Positions 47,041 through 55,205 of a DNA stretch of 57,022 nt are shown here, in pieces. Source of the stretch: Lentimicrobiaceae bacterium (lineage in GTDB: Bacteria; Bacteroidota; Bacteroidia; Bacteroidales; JAGNHN01); contig JAGNHN010000019.1 in NCBI GenBank assembly GCA_018001695.1, positions 1 through 57,022 of the forward strand, in the 5' to 3' direction. The translations under genes and the position numbers were made by a program. Positions within the stretch are counted from its first letter, which is position 1. Each line of letters begins with the position of its first letter. Under the pieces are notes generated by a model. It worked only from the letters and a program-made list of their open reading frames with translations. It did not search any database and was not told the origin of the DNA.

Positions 47041-47817
47041 TTAACGGTTTAGCCATTTTCTGAAATCAGCTGAACGCTCAACGCTGACGATGGTATCAAA
47101 CTCATCATCGGCTGCCGGCGACAACTCGAGTTTGATTCTACCCCTCGAGTATGCTACCATATTGGCAATTGCGTTCAGGCTAACCATGTATTTCCTGTTA
47201 ATCCTGAAAAAACGATCCGGGTTGAGGAAATCTGCTATCTTATCCAATGGAAAATCCATTAAATAGGTATGCCCTTGGAAGGTCCTGGCATATACGCCTT
47301 TATCAAGCGCAAAGAAATAGGCGATATCGGCTACCTCCAGCAACTTTATTTTGCTTCCGACAGCAATTGAAAACCGCTCCCGGTATTGCCTATCCTTATT
47401 CATTATTAGATCATACAAAGATTGCAGTTCTAATGCGCTGTGTGTCAACCCCGTCAGCTCCTCATACTTCTTTAATGCAGCCGCAAGTTCTTCGTGGATA
47501 ATGGGTTTAAGCAAATAATCAATGCTCTTTAATTTAAAGGCTTTGATAGCATACTCATCAAAAGCCGTCGTGAAAATGATCGCACTGGACACATGAACCT
47601 TATCGAAAATGGCAAAACTCAGGTCATCTTCCAGGTGTATATCAAGAAAAACCAGGTCCGGGTTTGGGTTCGTACGAAACCAATGAATGGATTCTGCAAC
47701 TGATTCCAACTCGGCAACTATTTCTATTTCCTGATTATATTCTTTTATCATTTTCCGAAGCCGCTGTGCTGCAAATGCTTCGTCCTCGATGATGACAACT
47801 TTCATTCTGTTCTTCAT
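47041..47817 (-). CDS. LytTR-family response regulator
   Basis: 258 residues from the ATG at 47817 (47805 also possible). The receiver domain has IIEDE near residues 9-13, phospho-acceptor Asp59 (LVFLDIHLEDD), TTAFDEY and the conserved Lys in LLKP. The LytTR domain (about 155-258) includes FFRINRKYMVSL, the DNA-contact segment. It starts 7 nt after the PAS kinase gene and is the cognate regulator of that kinase. Targets are unknown; the adjacent barrel/nitroreductase pair is a candidate. Confidence 0.92.
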   Translation of the reverse strand: MKNRMKVVIIEDEAFAAQRLRKMIKEYNQEIEIVAELESVAESIHWFRTNPNPDLVFLDIHLEDDLSFAIFDKVHVSSAIIFTTAFDEYAIKAFKLKSIDYLLKPIIHEELAAALKKYEELTGLTHSALELQSLYDLIMNKDRQYRERFSIAVGSKIKLLEVADIAYFFALDKGVYARTFQGHTYLMDFPLDKIADFLNPDRFFRINRKYMVSLNAIANMVAYSRGRIKLELSPAADDEFDTIVSVERSADFRKWLNR

Positions 47818-47824
47818 ATGGATT

Positions 47825-49933
47825 CTATTCCGGTTTAAGCAGGGGGAGCTTAGCAATAAAGTGGGTGGATGTCTTGCTAAACTGCGGTCTGTAATCAGTA
47901 ATCAAAGCATATCGCCTCAGGATGTTCTCAAGTCCTACACCTGTTGAAACCGGTTTGGTTTCCCGGATGTTGAGATTATTAACAATATTGAGCATACCTT
48001 CTTCATCCACGAAAATATCGATTCTGAGAGGCTGACTTTTCGAAAAGGTATTGTGCTTGATCGCGTTTTCAATCAGCAACTGAATGGCGATAGGAAGCAC
48101 CTGATAATCATAGAAGGATCTCTGTATGTTGTTTTGGACCTGAATTTTATTCATAAACCGTATTTCCAGCAAAAACAGATATGAATGCAGGAATTCCAAT
48201 TCTGTGCTGAGTGGAACCACATCTTTCTCCTTGTTTTCCAACACATAGCGATAGACTTTTGACAGGCGTTCTGTAAAGGATTCTGCCAGGTCCGGATCGA
48301 TCTTGATCAGGGAAGTCAGGACGTTCAGGCTATTGAACAGGAAATGCGGATTTACCTGTTGTTTGAGCACTTCAAACTGGGATTGCAGATTCTCTTTTTG
48401 CACCTTTAATAGCTGGGTGTTTGCTTTGGTCAGTTCATTGGTTCTCTCCGCAACACTCTGTTCCAGTCTGTTATTAATTTGTTCCAGGGCTTCATTGGCT
48501 TTCAGCAGATTCATTTCATATTTCTTTCTTTCGGAAATATCAATGATGATCCCTCTTCGTCCGATAATCTTTCCATCGCGCAGGATGGGCGTGCCAAATA
48601 CCATGACCGGACAAAGAGAACCATCTCCTTTGATGGCAGTAAACTCGCCAGGTTCAGTAAGAATACCATGGCTGGACTTCTTAAAATTCTCAATAATACG
48701 AGGTCTGTCCTCCTCAATAAAACAATCCAATGCCTTGAATTTCTGGTCAGTCCCGGCAGGCAAGGTGCCAAAGAATGCGTCTCCGGCGCGGTTTGTAAGG
48801 ATAATCTCACTGTCGGGATTGAGCTCGAACACAGGCTGTGGTAAGAAGTCCATCAATTCTCTGAATCTGCGCTCGCTTTCTTTCGCCGCTATTTCTGCTT
48901 CTTTTCTTTTGCTGATATCCAGGATAATACCATCTAAAAAAGACACCTCATCCAGCTCATTATAGAGGCATTTACCAGATTCATAAACATAGATAATTCG
49001 CCCATCCTTGTGGATCAGCCGGTACTCATACTCATAAGAAGTCTTGTTCTGTGCTGCTTCAGAAATGACACTGCGGCTTAGGCTTATATCTTCGGGGAAT
49101 ATCAGAGAAGAGAATGACCTTATGGCGTTGTCAATAAAGTCAGAGGGAGGATAGCCTGTGATCTCTGCAATTTTCCCGCTGATAAATTTCATGGTAAAAT
49201 TTTCATCAAACAAGCAGCGATACGCCGCGCCTTCAAGGTTGGCCAGGATGCCCTGAAGCTGAGCCCGGCTTTCATCCAGCTCCCTTGCCAGTCGTTCCCG
49301 CTCCCTGATCTCGATTTCCAGGCTTTTATTCAGCGCCTGTTCTTTTTCTATCATCTGGCGGGCATAGGCATTCTTCTCTTCCTCCATCAGGACACGCGCT
49401 TCATATTGTACTCTCTGGGCAGCTTCTGTCAACATCTGCTGATGCCATTCCTCTGCTTCAATCCTGGCCTGGGCACTTTCATCCGCATAAATTCTGGCTT
49501 CCAGGACGACCATGAGGAACAAGGCCAGGATGACCATATAGTATGCGTTGTTGACCATGGTTTGTGTGTCAATATTGATGTCTGTCAATTGAGCGGCCAG
49601 AAACAGGATCGGTGGCGTGATGATCAACCCTGCAACTACCGTAATGAAGAATTGAATAATAAATCTTTTATAGATATTTCCTCTCCAGGGGAGGCGGCGA
49701 TTCAGGAACCTGATCAGGTGGTAGCTGGGATACAACAATACCGCCCCAGCCAGGAAAGAGAAAGCAACACCACGAACAAGCCTTAAGAAGAGAGAGGTTG
49801 CATCCATCAGCAGGTCAGGGCGAAAGAAGTACATCTGAGATAAGACGACCAGCTGTAACCCAAGGGAAATGAAAAGCAATATTTTTATCGCCTTCTTCAA
49901 CAAAACGGCCCGGTCTTTCATATTTCGTTTCAT
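47825..49933 (-). CDS. Membrane sensor histidine kinase with two PAS domains
   Basis: 702 residues. Four membrane helices at the N-terminus (about 15-35, 50-72, 85-110, 122-143), a charged coiled coil (about 145-230), two PAS domains with PAC motifs (about 232-345 and 350-475; YEYRLIHKDGRIIYV, GRRGIIIDISERKK), a second coiled coil and a LytS-type kinase: QQVNPHFLFNSLNVLTSL (phospho-His near 530), N-box LLIENAIKHN and GVGLENI. The signal could be small molecule, redox or light at the PAS domains. It forms an operon with the LytTR regulator. Confidence 0.92.
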   Translation of the reverse strand: MKRNMKDRAVLLKKAIKILLFISLGLQLVVLSQMYFFRPDLLMDATSLFLRLVRGVAFSFLAGAVLLYPSYHLIRFLNRRLPWRGNIYKRFIIQFFITVVAGLIITPPILFLAAQLTDINIDTQTMVNNAYYMVILALFLMVVLEARIYADESAQARIEAEEWHQQMLTEAAQRVQYEARVLMEEEKNAYARQMIEKEQALNKSLEIEIRERERLARELDESRAQLQGILANLEGAAYRCLFDENFTMKFISGKIAEITGYPPSDFIDNAIRSFSSLIFPEDISLSRSVISEAAQNKTSYEYEYRLIHKDGRIIYVYESGKCLYNELDEVSFLDGIILDISKRKEAEIAAKESERRFRELMDFLPQPVFELNPDSEIILTNRAGDAFFGTLPAGTDQKFKALDCFIEEDRPRIIENFKKSSHGILTEPGEFTAIKGDGSLCPVMVFGTPILRDGKIIGRRGIIIDISERKKYEMNLLKANEALEQINNRLEQSVAERTNELTKANTQLLKVQKENLQSQFEVLKQQVNPHFLFNSLNVLTSLIKIDPDLAESFTERLSKVYRYVLENKEKDVVPLSTELEFLHSYLFLLEIRFMNKIQVQNNIQRSFYDYQVLPIAIQLLIENAIKHNTFSKSQPLRIDIFVDEEGMLNIVNNLNIRETKPVSTGVGLENILRRYALITDYRPQFSKTSTHFIAKLPLLKPE

Positions 49934-50047
49934 ATGGTCCTGCTATTTTTTCCGATGCTTGCGGTAAACCTACAAAATCAATGAATGTGTTGCTAAACCC
50001 GGGGATGTAATATCTGATTATTCTGCCCTTGCTGAAACATGATTAAA

Positions 50048-51091
50048 TCAAGGCAAATTGAATTCCACAACAGCACCCGGGCTGATCCTTGGAGCGTAGG
50101 CTACCGGACCGGCATATCCAAGACGAAGGAGAAGAACAGGAATTTCAGGTCCGGTATTTGTTACTTCCTGCACCTTGTGCATTAATTCAGGCACTTCGCA
50201 TGGCTGGTTGTTGAATGCACAAGACACACCTTGCTCAGACGCTGTCAGCAGAAAGCGTTCCAGGTTCCGGCCCAGGAGAATCCAATATTTTGGATGGTCT
50301 TCTGATACTGTAAATAAGACCAGGTGAGATGAGGCCTGTAGTTTTTTCAGGTCTGTTTTGCTTTGCATCCCAGGTTTGAGAAAGAGATGCAGCATCTTAC
50401 GGCCAATCACAGCAGGAACTGCAGGAATTCCCATGACATCATAAGACAATCCATCGGCATGCTTCTGCTTTTGTTGCTTATTAAACCGGATCCATTCCAA
50501 TAGCTCCTCTTTGAAGAGCACATCGCTCATCTGAATGCCATTCCCTTCCTGAACCAGCCGGGTGATATCCATAAACTCGCTGCTTTTTCTGGAAATAGCA
50601 TAAGCACCCGTTCCTGGATACCTGATTTCACCCATAATCCGGTCCATTGCTTCATCCGGAATCTCAATCCCATTAAACAACGACCTGTTCGTCTGCCTTC
50701 GGGGTATCTCATTGAACAGCTCATCCGGGAATGTCTCATCTCTATTCAGCACGATGCGGATATAGTAACAATCCCTGGAAGTAGCCTCAACAGAAAAGTC
50801 CGCGGCATATCCCATATTATTGGCAGCCAATATCAGGTTTTCAGCGGCACAACCCAGACAGATATATAACTCCCGGTTGTTCGGATCAACAACCGGGAGT
50901 GCTCTGGTGAAATCAGGATAAATCTCGATACATGTAGGGTAAACCTTGAATTTCCAGGGTTGTGCATTATGTCCGGAAGGTGCCAGTGTGGCGGCCCTGA
51001 CCATCTCTTCCAGATCCTTTACCTGGGCATACGCTGGAGCCCCGGATAACACTGAGAACAATAAAGCCGACATAAGTGATCTCATTTTCAT
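50048..51091 (-). CDS. Exported nitroreductase-fold protein, Acg-like
   Basis: 347 residues from the ATG at 51091 (51085 also possible), with a signal peptide (MKMRSLMSALLFSVLSGAPAYAQ), unusual for a flavin enzyme. The FMN-site motif LAPSGHNAQPWKF (36-48) and the pairing of two nitroreductase-like halves resemble the Acg family. PRRQTNRSLF near 135 is also conserved in that group. It follows an outer-membrane barrel gene by 26 nt. Substrate unknown; reduction of nitro or quinone compounds in the periplasm is possible. Acg relatives may instead store or scavenge flavin. Confidence 0.8.
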   Translation of the reverse strand: MKMRSLMSALLFSVLSGAPAYAQVKDLEEMVRAATLAPSGHNAQPWKFKVYPTCIEIYPDFTRALPVVDPNNRELYICLGCAAENLILAANNMGYAADFSVEATSRDCYYIRIVLNRDETFPDELFNEIPRRQTNRSLFNGIEIPDEAMDRIMGEIRYPGTGAYAISRKSSEFMDITRLVQEGNGIQMSDVLFKEELLEWIRFNKQQKQKHADGLSYDVMGIPAVPAVIGRKMLHLFLKPGMQSKTDLKKLQASSHLVLFTVSEDHPKYWILLGRNLERFLLTASEQGVSCAFNNQPCEVPELMHKVQEVTNTGPEIPVLLLRLGYAGPVAYAPRISPGAVVEFNLP

Positions 51092-51117
51092 TGCATATTG
51101 GATTGAAGAACCCGACT

Positions 51118-51705
51118 TCAGAAGGACTTCACGAAGCCTATCCTGGCAGAAACGTAGCGCAGCTTCAGGTCCCATTCCCCGGATTCAGTAGTGTACTCAC
51201 GGTCCAGTGAATTAAATCTTACGCCAGGTGCAAGAGACCAGCCTCTTCCAAGCGGTAAGCTGACGCCACCGGCGACCTGCCATCCAAATCCATGACCCGT
51301 ATCTCCGAAGATTTCTCCTTCGGTATTTTCCATCTCAATATGGTTATAGAGTCCTCCAGCTCTTAAGAAATACCCCAGTGAGCGGTTGTCGCAAGGATGT
51401 TGATATTGAATCCCGAAAACATAACCTGTTTCTTCGAAATCAACTTCATTGCCTGCGAAGGAGGTTTCAGATCCAAATCCATTCCATCCCCATCCTGCAT
51501 AAATTCCTGCACCGGCAAGAACCCTGTAATGGATGACGCCTTCAAACCCGAACCCGGGATGAAGATTGGTTCCGGATAGCTTGTGAGTGGCGGCAGATGC
51601 GCCAGCGTTCAGTTCAAGGCCGAAGCGGCCGTTTTGATTTTGAGCATTCAGGGTCATGGACAACATCAGGACCAGACCAGTGGTAATCAGTGCAATTCGT
51701 TTCAT
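51118..51705 (-). CDS. Opacity-like outer-membrane barrel protein
   Basis: 195 residues from the ATG at 51705 with a signal peptide (MKRIALITTGLVLMLSMTLNAQ). The mature part forms about eight amphipathic strands (FGLELNAGASAATH, GIYAGWGWNGFG, GWQVAGGVSLPLGRGWSLAPGVRF) and ends in the aromatic IGFVKSF, typical of small OmpA/OprG-like barrels. A longer start at 51744 is excluded by a -7 box at 51742-51749. It is the first gene of a two-gene unit with the Acg-like protein. Confidence 0.78.
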   Translation of the reverse strand: MKRIALITTGLVLMLSMTLNAQNQNGRFGLELNAGASAATHKLSGTNLHPGFGFEGVIHYRVLAGAGIYAGWGWNGFGSETSFAGNEVDFEETGYVFGIQYQHPCDNRSLGYFLRAGGLYNHIEMENTEGEIFGDTGHGFGWQVAGGVSLPLGRGWSLAPGVRFNSLDREYTTESGEWDLKLRYVSARIGFVKSF

Positions 51706-51741
51706 GGTGTGATTGTGTTTGGTGAATAATGGTTTATGAGG

Positions 51742-51749
51742 CAAAACTA
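51742..51749 (-). promoter_or_regulatory. -7 box for the barrel/nitroreductase unit
   Basis: The minus strand reads TAGTTTTG, matching TAnnTTTG, 36 nt before the chosen start codon. Confidence 0.45.
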
Positions 51750-52047
51750 TGGGGGAGGGTTAGGCTAAAAAATTTATAGAGAATGAGCATGTATCTGCAA
51801 TGGATGAAACAGCATAAGGCGCAGATGAATCGACAGGAATGAAAAGGCAGGAGTCTTACAAGCCTCCCGGTAAGCCGTCATCATTCATTCGAATATATGG
51901 TTACCGGAGCGGTCCCTTCAACCTACCGTTTAAGCATTGTATTCATTGACCTTCATTCATTTAAACCATCGTAGCACGCCCAGAGTGGTGGACTTCAAAA
52001 ATATTATAGAAGAATTTTTATTCCATTCGTTGCCAGCATTAGAATCA
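51750..52047. other. Intergenic region without a visible gene
   Basis: About 300 nt between divergent units, bounded by a minus-strand -7 box on the left and the predicted ArsR operator on the right. I see no conserved reading frame, tRNA or clear hairpin terminator. GTTG at 52029-52032 lies 20 nt before the -7-like TTACTTTG and may be the -33 element of the thioredoxin/arsR unit. Confidence 0.5.
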
Positions 52048-52065
52048 TTTCGTTACTTTGCGAAA
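52048..52065 (+). promoter_or_regulatory. Predicted ArsR operator over the promoter of the thioredoxin/arsR unit
   Basis: TTTCG-TTACTTTG-CGAAA is a perfect 5-bp inverted repeat with an 8-nt centre that resembles a -7 box. It lies 20 nt before the ATG at 52086. A GTTG -33-like element is 20 nt upstream. Confidence 0.6.
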
Positions 52066-52085
52066 CATTAAAACAATATAAGTAC

Positions 52086-52337
52086 ATGAAAACGCACATC
52101 AAAGTATTGGGACCAGGTTGCGCCAAATGTAAGACACTCGAAAAACTGACCCTGGAAGTAGTAAAAGAACACCAGTTCGAGGTTGAAGTGTCGAAGGTAG
52201 AGGACATTATGGAGATCATGAATTATGGTGTGATGCGCACCCCGGCGTTGGTCATAAATGAGAAACTGGTTTTCAGTGGCCTTGTGCCACCGAAGGAAGA
52301 TCTGGTTAAGTACATTATAAAAGGGATGAATGGCTAA
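52086..52337 (+). CDS. Small thioredoxin-like protein (redox-active disulfide protein 2 type)
   Basis: 83 residues, cytosolic, with a CxxC pair Cys12-Ala-Lys-Cys15 (GPGCAKCKTLEK) and the cis-Pro region MRTPALVINEKLVFSG near 54-69, the pattern of the MTH895/TM0996 glutaredoxin-like family. It overlaps the arsR start by 8 nt, so it is translationally coupled. It may supply electrons to the membrane redox protein encoded further downstream, or to a metalloid reductase. Confidence 0.9.
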   Translation: MKTHIKVLGPGCAKCKTLEKLTLEVVKEHQFEVEVSKVEDIMEIMNYGVMRTPALVINEKLVFSGLVPPKEDLVKYIIKGMNG

Positions 52338-52629
52338 AAAAGCAAAACTGCCGGAAGAAGTGATGGAGACTGCACGTCTGGCCAAAGCCATGAGCCATCC
52401 TGTTCGGGTGTACATATTGAAGAAGCTCGCAATGATGAACGCCTGTTGCTATAGCGGAGACCTGGTAGATGAACTCCCCATCGGCCGTTCATCCTTATCA
52501 CAACATCTGAAGGAACTAAAAATGGCAGGCCTGATCCAGGGCGAAACAGAAGCTCCGTTTATCAAATACTGTCTTCATCGCGAGAATTGGGATAAAGCCA
52601 GGCATACTATCAAGCAGTTCCTTGGCTAA
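52330..52629 (+). CDS. arsR: ArsR-family repressor (third of three)
   Basis: 99 residues with a winged helix (KAMSHPVRVYILKKL, then IGRSSLSQHLKELKMAGLI). A vicinal pair Cys39-Cys40 (NACCYSGDL) matches the position of the pair in the first ArsR, and IKYCLHRENW is shared with it too. It overlaps the thioredoxin gene by 8 nt and precedes the permease with an operator-like palindrome in between. It probably regulates its own promoter, the permease and the arsF unit. Confidence 0.9.
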   Translation: MAKKAKLPEEVMETARLAKAMSHPVRVYILKKLAMMNACCYSGDLVDELPIGRSSLSQHLKELKMAGLIQGETEAPFIKYCLHRENWDKARHTIKQFLG

Positions 52630-52643
52630 TTTTTTTATCCATC

Positions 52644-52663
52644 ATTTCGCGATTTCGCGAAAT
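52644..52663 (+). promoter_or_regulatory. Predicted ArsR operator before the permease gene
   Basis: ATTTCG-CGATTTCG-CGAAAT is a perfect 6-bp inverted repeat with 8-nt spacing (the longest of the set), 13 nt before the ATG at 52677. The centre resembles a -7 box only weakly. Confidence 0.6.
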
Positions 52664-52676
52664 ACAGAATATCCAT

Positions 52677-54020
52677 ATGGAAACAAGAAAAGAAATCAAG
52701 ATCCTGGCCTGGATCATCATCCTGTTCGGCGCAGCCTTTTTTTTGCCGGTCGAAAGCGCGCGCTTCAATACAGCAGTAGCTGCCACCTTTGATCTGGTTA
52801 AATGGTATGCCCGGGAACATGTCGTATTATGCCTGCTGCCTGCCTTCTTTATTGCCGGCGTCATCTCGGTCTTTGTCAGTCAGGGATCTGTATTGCGCTA
52901 TTTCGGCGCCAACGCCAGTAAATGGCTTGCCTACTCTGTCGCATCCATATCAGGCACCATCCTGGCCGTATGCAGTTGTACCATACTTCCGTTATTCTCC
53001 AGTATACATAAAAGGGGAGCCGGGCTCGGACCTGCCATCGCTTTCCTCTATTCAGGACCCGCCATCAACATTCTGGCCATCATTCTCACGGCTCGTATTC
53101 TTGGTTTTGAAATGGGTGTGGCCCGCGTGATTGGAGCCGTAACCTTCAGCGTCCTCATCGGATTAATCATGTCACTGATTTATCGCAAAGAAGAAAAGGT
53201 CAAGCGAGAAGAGCAGATGAACATTGTATTGCCTCCTGAAAAGCGCCCGATGTGGCAAACCTCCTTCCATTTCTTTATCCTGGTCCTTATTCTGGTGTTT
53301 GCCAACTGGGGAAGTCCGGCCTCCGGCGACACCAATAGTACCTGGTACTATATCTGGGCTTATAAATGGTATATTACCGGGTTCTTCTCGTTGCTGTTGG
53401 CCTATTCTTTAATCTATATACTCAAGATTAAATGGCAATGGGTAATGGGGGCAGTGTTCGCAACAACCATATCTGCCATTTTGGCCTCCTATTTCATCCC
53501 CGATCCTAAGCTCTCACCCCTTTTACCCATGCTCGTAGGTATCGCTGTCCTCAGTATCATCACCTTATATGATAAACGCAATGATGAGAACAGGGAGTGG
53601 ACCCTGGTCAGCTGGGATTTTGCCAAACAGATCCTGCCGTTGCTTGCCATCGGCGTTGTTACCGCAGGATTCCTGCTGGGGAGTACCCATGACGGAAACA
53701 GCATCGCCGGTATCATACCCAATGAATGGATACAATATCTGGTCGGTGGGAATTCCGTGTTCTCAAATTTATTCGCATCCATCGTAGGGGCATTTATGTA
53801 TTTCGCCACCCTTACCGAAGTTCCCATTCTCCAGGGACTCATTGCGTCTGGAATGGGCAAAGGACCTGCTCTGGCACTGCTCCTGGCAGGCCCCTCTCTT
53901 TCATTACCCAATATGCTGGTCATCCATGGCCTCCTTGGGACACAAAAAACGACTGTTTATGTCGGGCTGGTTATTGTGATGGCTACTATTTCAGGCATGA
54001 TTTATGGTGGTTTGTTTTAA
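52677..54020 (+). CDS. Permease of the PF03773 (ArsP-like) family
   Basis: A 447-residue inner-membrane protein with about ten helices in two related halves. The first half has the family motif VCSCTILPLFSSIHKRGAGLGPAIAFLYSGPAIN (about 100-133), the second TEVPILQGLIASGMGKGPALALLLAGPSLSLPN (about 380-412). Known relatives include ArsP, which exports trivalent organoarsenicals; many others have unknown substrates. The CSC motif could carry a thiophilic metalloid. It lies directly behind an ArsR operator and before two ArsF-like genes. Confidence 0.88.
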   Translation: METRKEIKILAWIIILFGAAFFLPVESARFNTAVAATFDLVKWYAREHVVLCLLPAFFIAGVISVFVSQGSVLRYFGANASKWLAYSVASISGTILAVCSCTILPLFSSIHKRGAGLGPAIAFLYSGPAINILAIILTARILGFEMGVARVIGAVTFSVLIGLIMSLIYRKEEKVKREEQMNIVLPPEKRPMWQTSFHFFILVLILVFANWGSPASGDTNSTWYYIWAYKWYITGFFSLLLAYSLIYILKIKWQWVMGAVFATTISAILASYFIPDPKLSPLLPMLVGIAVLSIITLYDKRNDENREWTLVSWDFAKQILPLLAIGVVTAGFLLGSTHDGNSIAGIIPNEWIQYLVGGNSVFSNLFASIVGAFMYFATLTEVPILQGLIASGMGKGPALALLLAGPSLSLPNMLVIHGLLGTQKTTVYVGLVIVMATISGMIYGGLF

Positions 54021-54107
54021 ACTGACTATTTCTCCATAATGCATGGAAAAAACGTAGAATATGATCCGTCCTTTTTCATTTGTTTAACCATTTAACTGCT
54101 TTATGTT

Positions 54108-54512
54108 ATGAAAAAAACGATGTTGATTTCATGGGTTATGCTACTAGCTATCTCAATGTCTTCTTTTGCCCAAGCCAGAAAAAATGGCGTTGAGGTCCTT
54201 TATTTCAAGGCCAATCTAGCATGCTGTAAAGCCCGTGCCTGCAGTGCTATTCAAACAGATGTGGAAGGAGTGCTCGCCAAGCACTTTGCCAAAGAAAACA
54301 TAGCCTTCCGGGTAATTCCTTTGGCCGATCCTGCTAACCAGGAACTCATCGAAAAGTATAAAGCCAAGTCCCAGACAGTAGTCATCGTAAAGACAAAAGG
54401 CAAAAAAGAGCGTGTGACGGATGTTTCAGATATCGTGCAGGTATATTCAACAAGCCGAAACAAAGAGCGATTCGAAGCAGCGCTTAAAGCCAAGGTGGAT
54501 GAAGCCCTTTGA
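54108..54512 (+). CDS. Exported thioredoxin-like protein, divergent ArsF type
   Basis: 134 residues with a signal peptide ending near SFAQ (22). The fold resembles the downstream ArsF-like protein: VEVLYFKAN, then a cysteine cluster Cys39-Cys40 and Cys45 (ACCKARAC) where the other copy has a CxxC, then a strand YKAKSQTVVIVKTKGKKERV. The atypical cluster could bind As(III) instead of working as a dithiol exchanger. The family name ArsF comes from a nitrophenyl-arsenical reductase subunit; here that activity is inferred. It follows the permease by 87 nt. Confidence 0.7.
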   Translation: MKKTMLISWVMLLAISMSSFAQARKNGVEVLYFKANLACCKARACSAIQTDVEGVLAKHFAKENIAFRVIPLADPANQELIEKYKAKSQTVVIVKTKGKKERVTDVSDIVQVYSTSRNKERFEAALKAKVDEAL

Positions 54513-54625
54513 TACACTGCTATTCCAGGACAAATGAAAGGAGTATAAAAGAAGGAAGGACAGACTTCGCAGCAGGTAGTTACACCTTACCTTGCTGACG
54601 AACAGCGTACCATTATAAAGAATTG

Positions 54626-54641
54626 TTCGTAGATTTGCGAA
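54626..54641 (+). promoter_or_regulatory. -7 box exactly bracketed by predicted ArsR operator (arsF/arsG unit)
   Basis: TTCG-TAGATTTG-CGAA: the centre is a perfect TAnnTTTG promoter box and the arms are a perfect inverted repeat. Repressor binding here would cover the promoter. A leader of about 110 nt follows before the ATG at 54753. Confidence 0.65.
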
Positions 54642-54688
54642 TGAGGCGAATTAACAATGAGGCCGCAATTCATGGAAAACCAGCACCA

Positions 54689-54729
54689 ATGCCTTCAGCG
54701 ATTTAACGAAACAAAGGGCATCTCTTTTT
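54689..54729 (+). terminator. Possible attenuator in the arsF leader
   Basis: ATGCCTT (54689-54695) can pair with AAGGGCAT (54714-54721) with one bulge, followed by TCTCTTTTT. It lies between the promoter at 54626-54641 and the coding start at 54753. Confidence 0.35.
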
Positions 54730-54752
54730 ATAATCATTAAAATGAAACGTAT

Positions 54753-55202
54753 ATGAAATCAATAATTTCGATAAGGATGAAAACACTTAGCATTTTAGTT
54801 GGGATGATAGCCATGGCCTTTCTACCGCTGCAAACGGATGCACAGGCTCAGAGCGCACAGGACTCAAAGGCACAAATGAAAGCCGCTAATCCGGTTGCCG
54901 TTTACTATTTCCACTACACGAGAAGGTGTCATACCTGCAATGAAGTGGAAGCCCAGGCACAAAAAGCCCTGCAGGAATTATATCCCGATTTGATGAAATC
55001 CGGTAAGATCACTTTTGCCAGCCTGAACCTGGAAGAAGCAGAAGGAAAGCGTGTTGCGGGCAGTGTGGGTGCCAACGGACAGTCGCTGCTGGTAGTAAAG
55101 GATGGCAAGTCTTATGATCTGACAGACAAAGCATTCCTGTACGCCACAACAACACCTGCCAAACTAAAGCAGGAGTTGCAGAAAGCCATCGGAAAAATCT
55201 AA
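54753..55202 (+). CDS. Exported thioredoxin-like protein, ArsF family
   Basis: 149 residues (a start at 54777 is also plausible) with a signal peptide ending near TDAQA (30-32). The active-site pair is Cys59-His-Thr-Cys62 (YFHYTRRCHTC), followed by NEVEAQAQKAL and the strand GQSLLVVKDGKSYDLTDKAF. This matches the family annotated as nitrophenyl-compound nitroreductase subunit ArsF. It precedes the ArsG/CcdA-like gene by 3 nt, so periplasmic ArsF is likely its redox partner. Confidence 0.82.
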   Translation: MKSIISIRMKTLSILVGMIAMAFLPLQTDAQAQSAQDSKAQMKAANPVAVYYFHYTRRCHTCNEVEAQAQKALQELYPDLMKSGKITFASLNLEEAEGKRVAGSVGANGQSLLVVKDGKSYDLTDKAFLYATTTPAKLKQELQKAIGKI

Positions 55203-55205
55203 GCT

